Under the pieces are notes generated by a model. That model did no database searches. It had not been told where the DNA came from and saw only the letters and a list, made by a program, of their open reading frames with translations. A program made the translations under genes and the position numbers. This document shows positions 5,322-7,479 of a DNA stretch of 7,479 nucleotides, piece after piece (position 1 is the stretch's first letter; every line of letters begins with the position of its first letter). This stretch comes from SAR202 cluster bacterium (lineage in GTDB: Bacteria; Chloroflexota; Dehalococcoidia; SAR202; CAJWER01), in assembly GCA_030740335.1 (NCBI GenBank), contig JASLXL010000144.1:1-7479 (forward strand), written 5' to 3'.

Positions 5322-6350
5322 ATGGTACAGGCCGAGGCGACAAGACAGATATCCTTTATTCAGGCCATCAACGAGGCCATCGCGCAGGAGATGCGCCGCG
5401 ACCCAAAGGTCATCGTCATGGGCGAGGACGCCGCCGGTGCAGCTGGACGGAAGGGTAAGGAAGACGCTTGGGGTGGTGCGATGCGGCTGACAAAAGGACT
5501 CTACCCTGAGTTCGGAGCGGCCCGTGTCCGCGACACACCAATATCAGAGGCTGGATTCATTGGGGCTGGCGTTGGAGCAGCAGCCACTGGACTCCGTCCT
5601 GTCGTCGAGTTGATGTACGTAGGCTTCTTCGGCGTATGCGCCGACCAGATTGTCAACAACGCTGCCAAGATGCACTACATGTTCGGTGGAAAGGTCGATG
5701 TTCCTCTCACAATCATGACCGCTATGGGCGCTGGAACGGGCTCGGCGGCGCAGCACTCGGAAACCCTGTATTCGGTGTTCACACATTTCCCTGGCTTGAA
5801 GTGCGTCGTTCCATCGGATCCCTACACCGCGAAAGGGCTGATGACCGCCGCGATACGCGACAACGATCCCGTGATCATATTCAACAACCGGCAGCTCATG
5901 GGATTCAAGCCCACAGGCCACGTGCCTGAAGAGGCGTACACGATGCCTATCGGCAAGGCGCGCATCGCTCGTGAAGGCACCGACATCACTCTCATCGGCA
6001 TCGGATACACGACACACCTGTGTCTGCAGGCCGCTGCGGAGCTTGAGTCTCGCGGATTCTCGGCCGAGGTCGTCGATCTCCTTTCCCTATCGCCGATGGA
6101 CGATGAAACAGTGCTCGCCTCTGTCCGGAAGACTCGAAGGGCCGTCATAGTGGATGAGGACTACCCTCGATGTAGCATTGCTAGCGATCTTTCGGCGCTG
6201 ATCGCCGAGGAGGCTTTTGATTACCTTGACGCGCCCGCGCGACGGGTAACCCCTCCACATACGTCTGTGCCGTACAGCGGTCCCCTAGAGGCCCTTTACG
6301 TACCCACCGCTGAACGGGTAGTCGAAGCGGCCAACGAAATTCTCGAATGA
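5322..6350 (+). CDS. acoB: 2-oxo acid/acetoin dehydrogenase E1 component, beta subunit
   Basis: This is the beta subunit of E1; with the alpha subunit it forms the alpha2beta2 thiamine-diphosphate enzyme. Its 342 residues cover the full family length. The start region is QAINEAIAQEMRRDPKVIVMGED (residues 14-36). DTPISEAGF (71-79) carries Glu76, equivalent to human E1 beta Glu59, which activates the cofactor. AAQHSE (142-147) has the conserved His145. The C-terminal transketolase domain includes AIRDNDPVI and the end block PPHTSVPYSGPLEALYVP (311-328). The KEDAWGG insert (46-52) and the PHT.VP block are typical of AcoB-type subunits. ATG 5322 has a GGAGGA site at 5311-5316 with a 5-nt spacer. 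It lies 70 bp after E1 alpha in the same direction, so co-transcription is likely. A perfect inverted repeat spans its stop codon. Confidence 0.93.
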   Translation: MVQAEATRQISFIQAINEAIAQEMRRDPKVIVMGEDAAGAAGRKGKEDAWGGAMRLTKGLYPEFGAARVRDTPISEAGFIGAGVGAAATGLRPVVELMYVGFFGVCADQIVNNAAKMHYMFGGKVDVPLTIMTAMGAGTGSAAQHSETLYSVFTHFPGLKCVVPSDPYTAKGLMTAAIRDNDPVIIFNNRQLMGFKPTGHVPEEAYTMPIGKARIAREGTDITLIGIGYTTHLCLQAAAELESRGFSAEVVDLLSLSPMDDETVLASVRKTRRAVIVDEDYPRCSIASDLSALIAEEAFDYLDAPARRVTPPHTSVPYSGPLEALYVPTAERVVEAANEILE

Positions 6351-6357
6351 GAATTTC
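6336..6357 (+). repeat. Perfect 9-bp inverted repeat across the E1 beta stop codon
   Basis: GAAATTCTC (6336-6344) and GAGAATTTC (6349-6357) are exact reverse complements around a 4-nt loop, GAAT; the TGA stop (6348-6350) lies in the loop and 3' arm. No T-run follows; instead ACC and then nine G. It is therefore not a normal intrinsic terminator. It may be a DNA palindrome for a protein or an intercistronic RNA stem. Confidence 0.55.
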
Positions 6358-6360
6358 ACC

Positions 6361-6369
6361 GGGGGGGGG
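6361..6369 (+). repeat. Run of nine G between E1 beta and E2 genes
   Basis: A G9 homopolymer lies 11 nt after the E1 beta stop and about 45 nt before the E2 ribosome binding site. Its 3' end can pair with GCCCC at 6385-6389. Such runs are prone to slippage during replication and to sequencing error. Here a length change would not alter any reading frame. Confidence 0.5.
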
Positions 6370-6427
6370 CAAACACATCATCGTGCCCCTGCCCGAAAAC
6401 CTAATTTCGCAAACGAGGATTTCATAG

Positions 6428-7479
6428 ATGGCCGAACGCATCATCATGCCGAGGCTGGGTGACTTCATGACTGAGGGGACCATCGCGAAGTGGGCGAAGG
6501 CGTCCGGAGAGACTGTCACTCAGGGCGAGGTAATCGCCGAGATCGAGTCCGAAAAACTCAACTACGAACTGGAGGCCACCCGCAACGGCGTCCTCCATAC
6601 ACTCGCCGCCGAGGGAGACACGGTCCAGGTAGACATGGTTATGGCCTACCTGCTCGATGAAGGGGAGGCTCCTCCTGAGCCGGACGCCCCGGCTGCGGCG
6701 CCGACCACATCCGCATCCGCTGCACCAGCCAGGGCTGATACAAAGCCGTCACTTGCGGGCACCGCCGTGCCCTCAACCCCGGGGGCACGCCGTCTGGCGG
6801 TGAAGCTGGGCATCGACATCTCCGAGGTGACAGCCACGGGCCCCAGAGGCAGGGTTATCGAGGCCGACGTTCGCGGCCACTCCGACGCGTCGACAGAAAA
6901 ATCAGCCTCGACCACGCCACCGGGCCTCGGCGCGCCGGCCAGCACGACCACTATTGAGGGGATGCGAAAGACGATCGCCGAGCACATGCGTCGAAGCATC
7001 GCGGAGACGGCCCAGCTCTCGTTCTTCCTGGACCTGGACGTGACCGAAGCGCAGCGGCTCAGGAGAGAGCATTCGGCCAACGCGGGCGATACCGTCTCCC
7101 TGGCCCACGTCCTGATCAAGGCCTGTGCCGAGGCGCTTCGCAGGAACCCAAAGCTGAACAGCGTCCTAGCAGGTGGAACCATATACCGCTATAACGAGAT
7201 TAATGTAGGGGTCGCCGTATCCCTCGATGAGGGGCTGATCGTACCCGTGGTCAAAGGTATCGAGTCGATGGACATCGACCAGTTGGCAACGGAGATCACG
7301 ACGCTTGCGGAGAGGGCCAGGACGGGTGGACTCCGTTCGGACGACCTGGTGGGAGGTACGTTCACAGTCAGCGTGCTAGGCTCCGTCGACGGCTTCACAC
7401 CTATACTAAACGCCGGTCAGAGCGCAATTCTGGGCGCCGGGCGATCGGTCGAGAAACCAGTGGTACGACGTGGCGAGGT
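6428..7479 (+). CDS. acoC: Dihydrolipoamide acyltransferase (E2), 3' end outside window
   Basis: This is the core of the dehydrogenase complex. It takes the acyl group from E1 on a swinging lipoyl arm and transfers it to CoA. About 350 codons are visible and the frame is open to the right edge. The N-terminal lipoyl domain (about 2-77) has MPRLGDFMTEG and the lipoyl lysine Lys43 in IESEKLNYELEA; the usual context is ETDKA, here ESEKL. An Ala/Pro/Thr linker (78-116) leads to the peripheral subunit-binding domain (about 117-149, TPGARRLAVKLGIDISEVTATGPRGRV in order). After a second linker comes the catalytic domain (about 174 on), with EGMRKTIAEHM, INVGVAVSLDEGLIVPVV and GTFTVSVLGSVDGFTPILN. 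The catalytic His block (DHR..DG) would lie beyond the edge. ATG 6428 has GAGGA at 6415-6419 with an 8-nt spacer. The gene symbol rests on operon context; E2 alone does not tell the substrate. Confidence 0.9.
   Translation, partial: MAERIIMPRLGDFMTEGTIAKWAKASGETVTQGEVIAEIESEKLNYELEATRNGVLHTLAAEGDTVQVDMVMAYLLDEGEAPPEPDAPAAAPTTSASAAPARADTKPSLAGTAVPSTPGARRLAVKLGIDISEVTATGPRGRVIEADVRGHSDASTEKSASTTPPGLGAPASTTTIEGMRKTIAEHMRRSIAETAQLSFFLDLDVTEAQRLRREHSANAGDTVSLAHVLIKACAEALRRNPKLNSVLAGGTIYRYNEINVGVAVSLDEGLIVPVVKGIESMDIDQLATEITTLAERARTGGLRSDDLVGGTFTVSVLGSVDGFTPILNAGQSAILGAGRSVEKPVVRRGE

Overview
The window looks like a stretch of bacterial chromosome. It is moderately GC-rich in its genes, with one clearly AT-rich intergenic island at about 3430-3590. 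Shine-Dalgarno sites are strong and metabolic genes sit next to unrecognised exported and DNA-binding proteins. A pyrophosphate-type phosphofructokinase, an AcoA/AcoB-type 2-oxo acid dehydrogenase and a small C-terminal AT-hook protein together suggest an environmental lineage such as Chloroflexota (SAR202/Dehalococcoidia-like). This taxonomic guess is inference only; no rRNA or marker gene is present. There is no sign of phage, transposon, CRISPR or tRNA.

Layout, left to right. (1) 2-691 (+) is the 3' part of a gene for an unrecognised, probably exported protein; its frame is open through the left edge. (2) 692-1016 is noncoding. It holds a possible -10 box and a run of small inverted repeats leading into a 27-codon upstream ORF (1017-1100). 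The stop codon of that ORF overlaps the start codon of (3), a PPi-dependent 6-phosphofructokinase (1100-2389, +). (4) 2582-3225 (-) is a paralogue of the first protein, here with a complete lipoprotein signal peptide but broken by a one-base frameshift. (5) 3226-3612 is an AT-rich intergenic region between divergent genes. (6) 3613-3903 (+) encodes a 96-residue protein ending in an AT-hook-like motif. (7) 3904-4267 carries an extended -10 promoter for (8) a 2-oxo acid dehydrogenase operon: E1 alpha (4268-5251), E1 beta (5322-6350) and E2 (6428 to the right edge, incomplete). No E3 is seen; it may lie downstream.

How the genes fit together. The phosphofructokinase (upper glycolysis, probably reversible and PPi-driven) and the dehydrogenase complex (oxidative decarboxylation of pyruvate, acetoin or a related 2-oxo compound to an acyl-CoA) both belong to central carbon metabolism, but they are separate transcription units. 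The most interesting signals are the coupled leader ORF and hairpins ahead of the phosphofructokinase, the pair of exported paralogues flanking it with one frameshifted, the AT-hook protein next to an AT-rich promoter region, and a perfect 9-bp inverted repeat across the E1 beta stop codon followed by a run of nine G.
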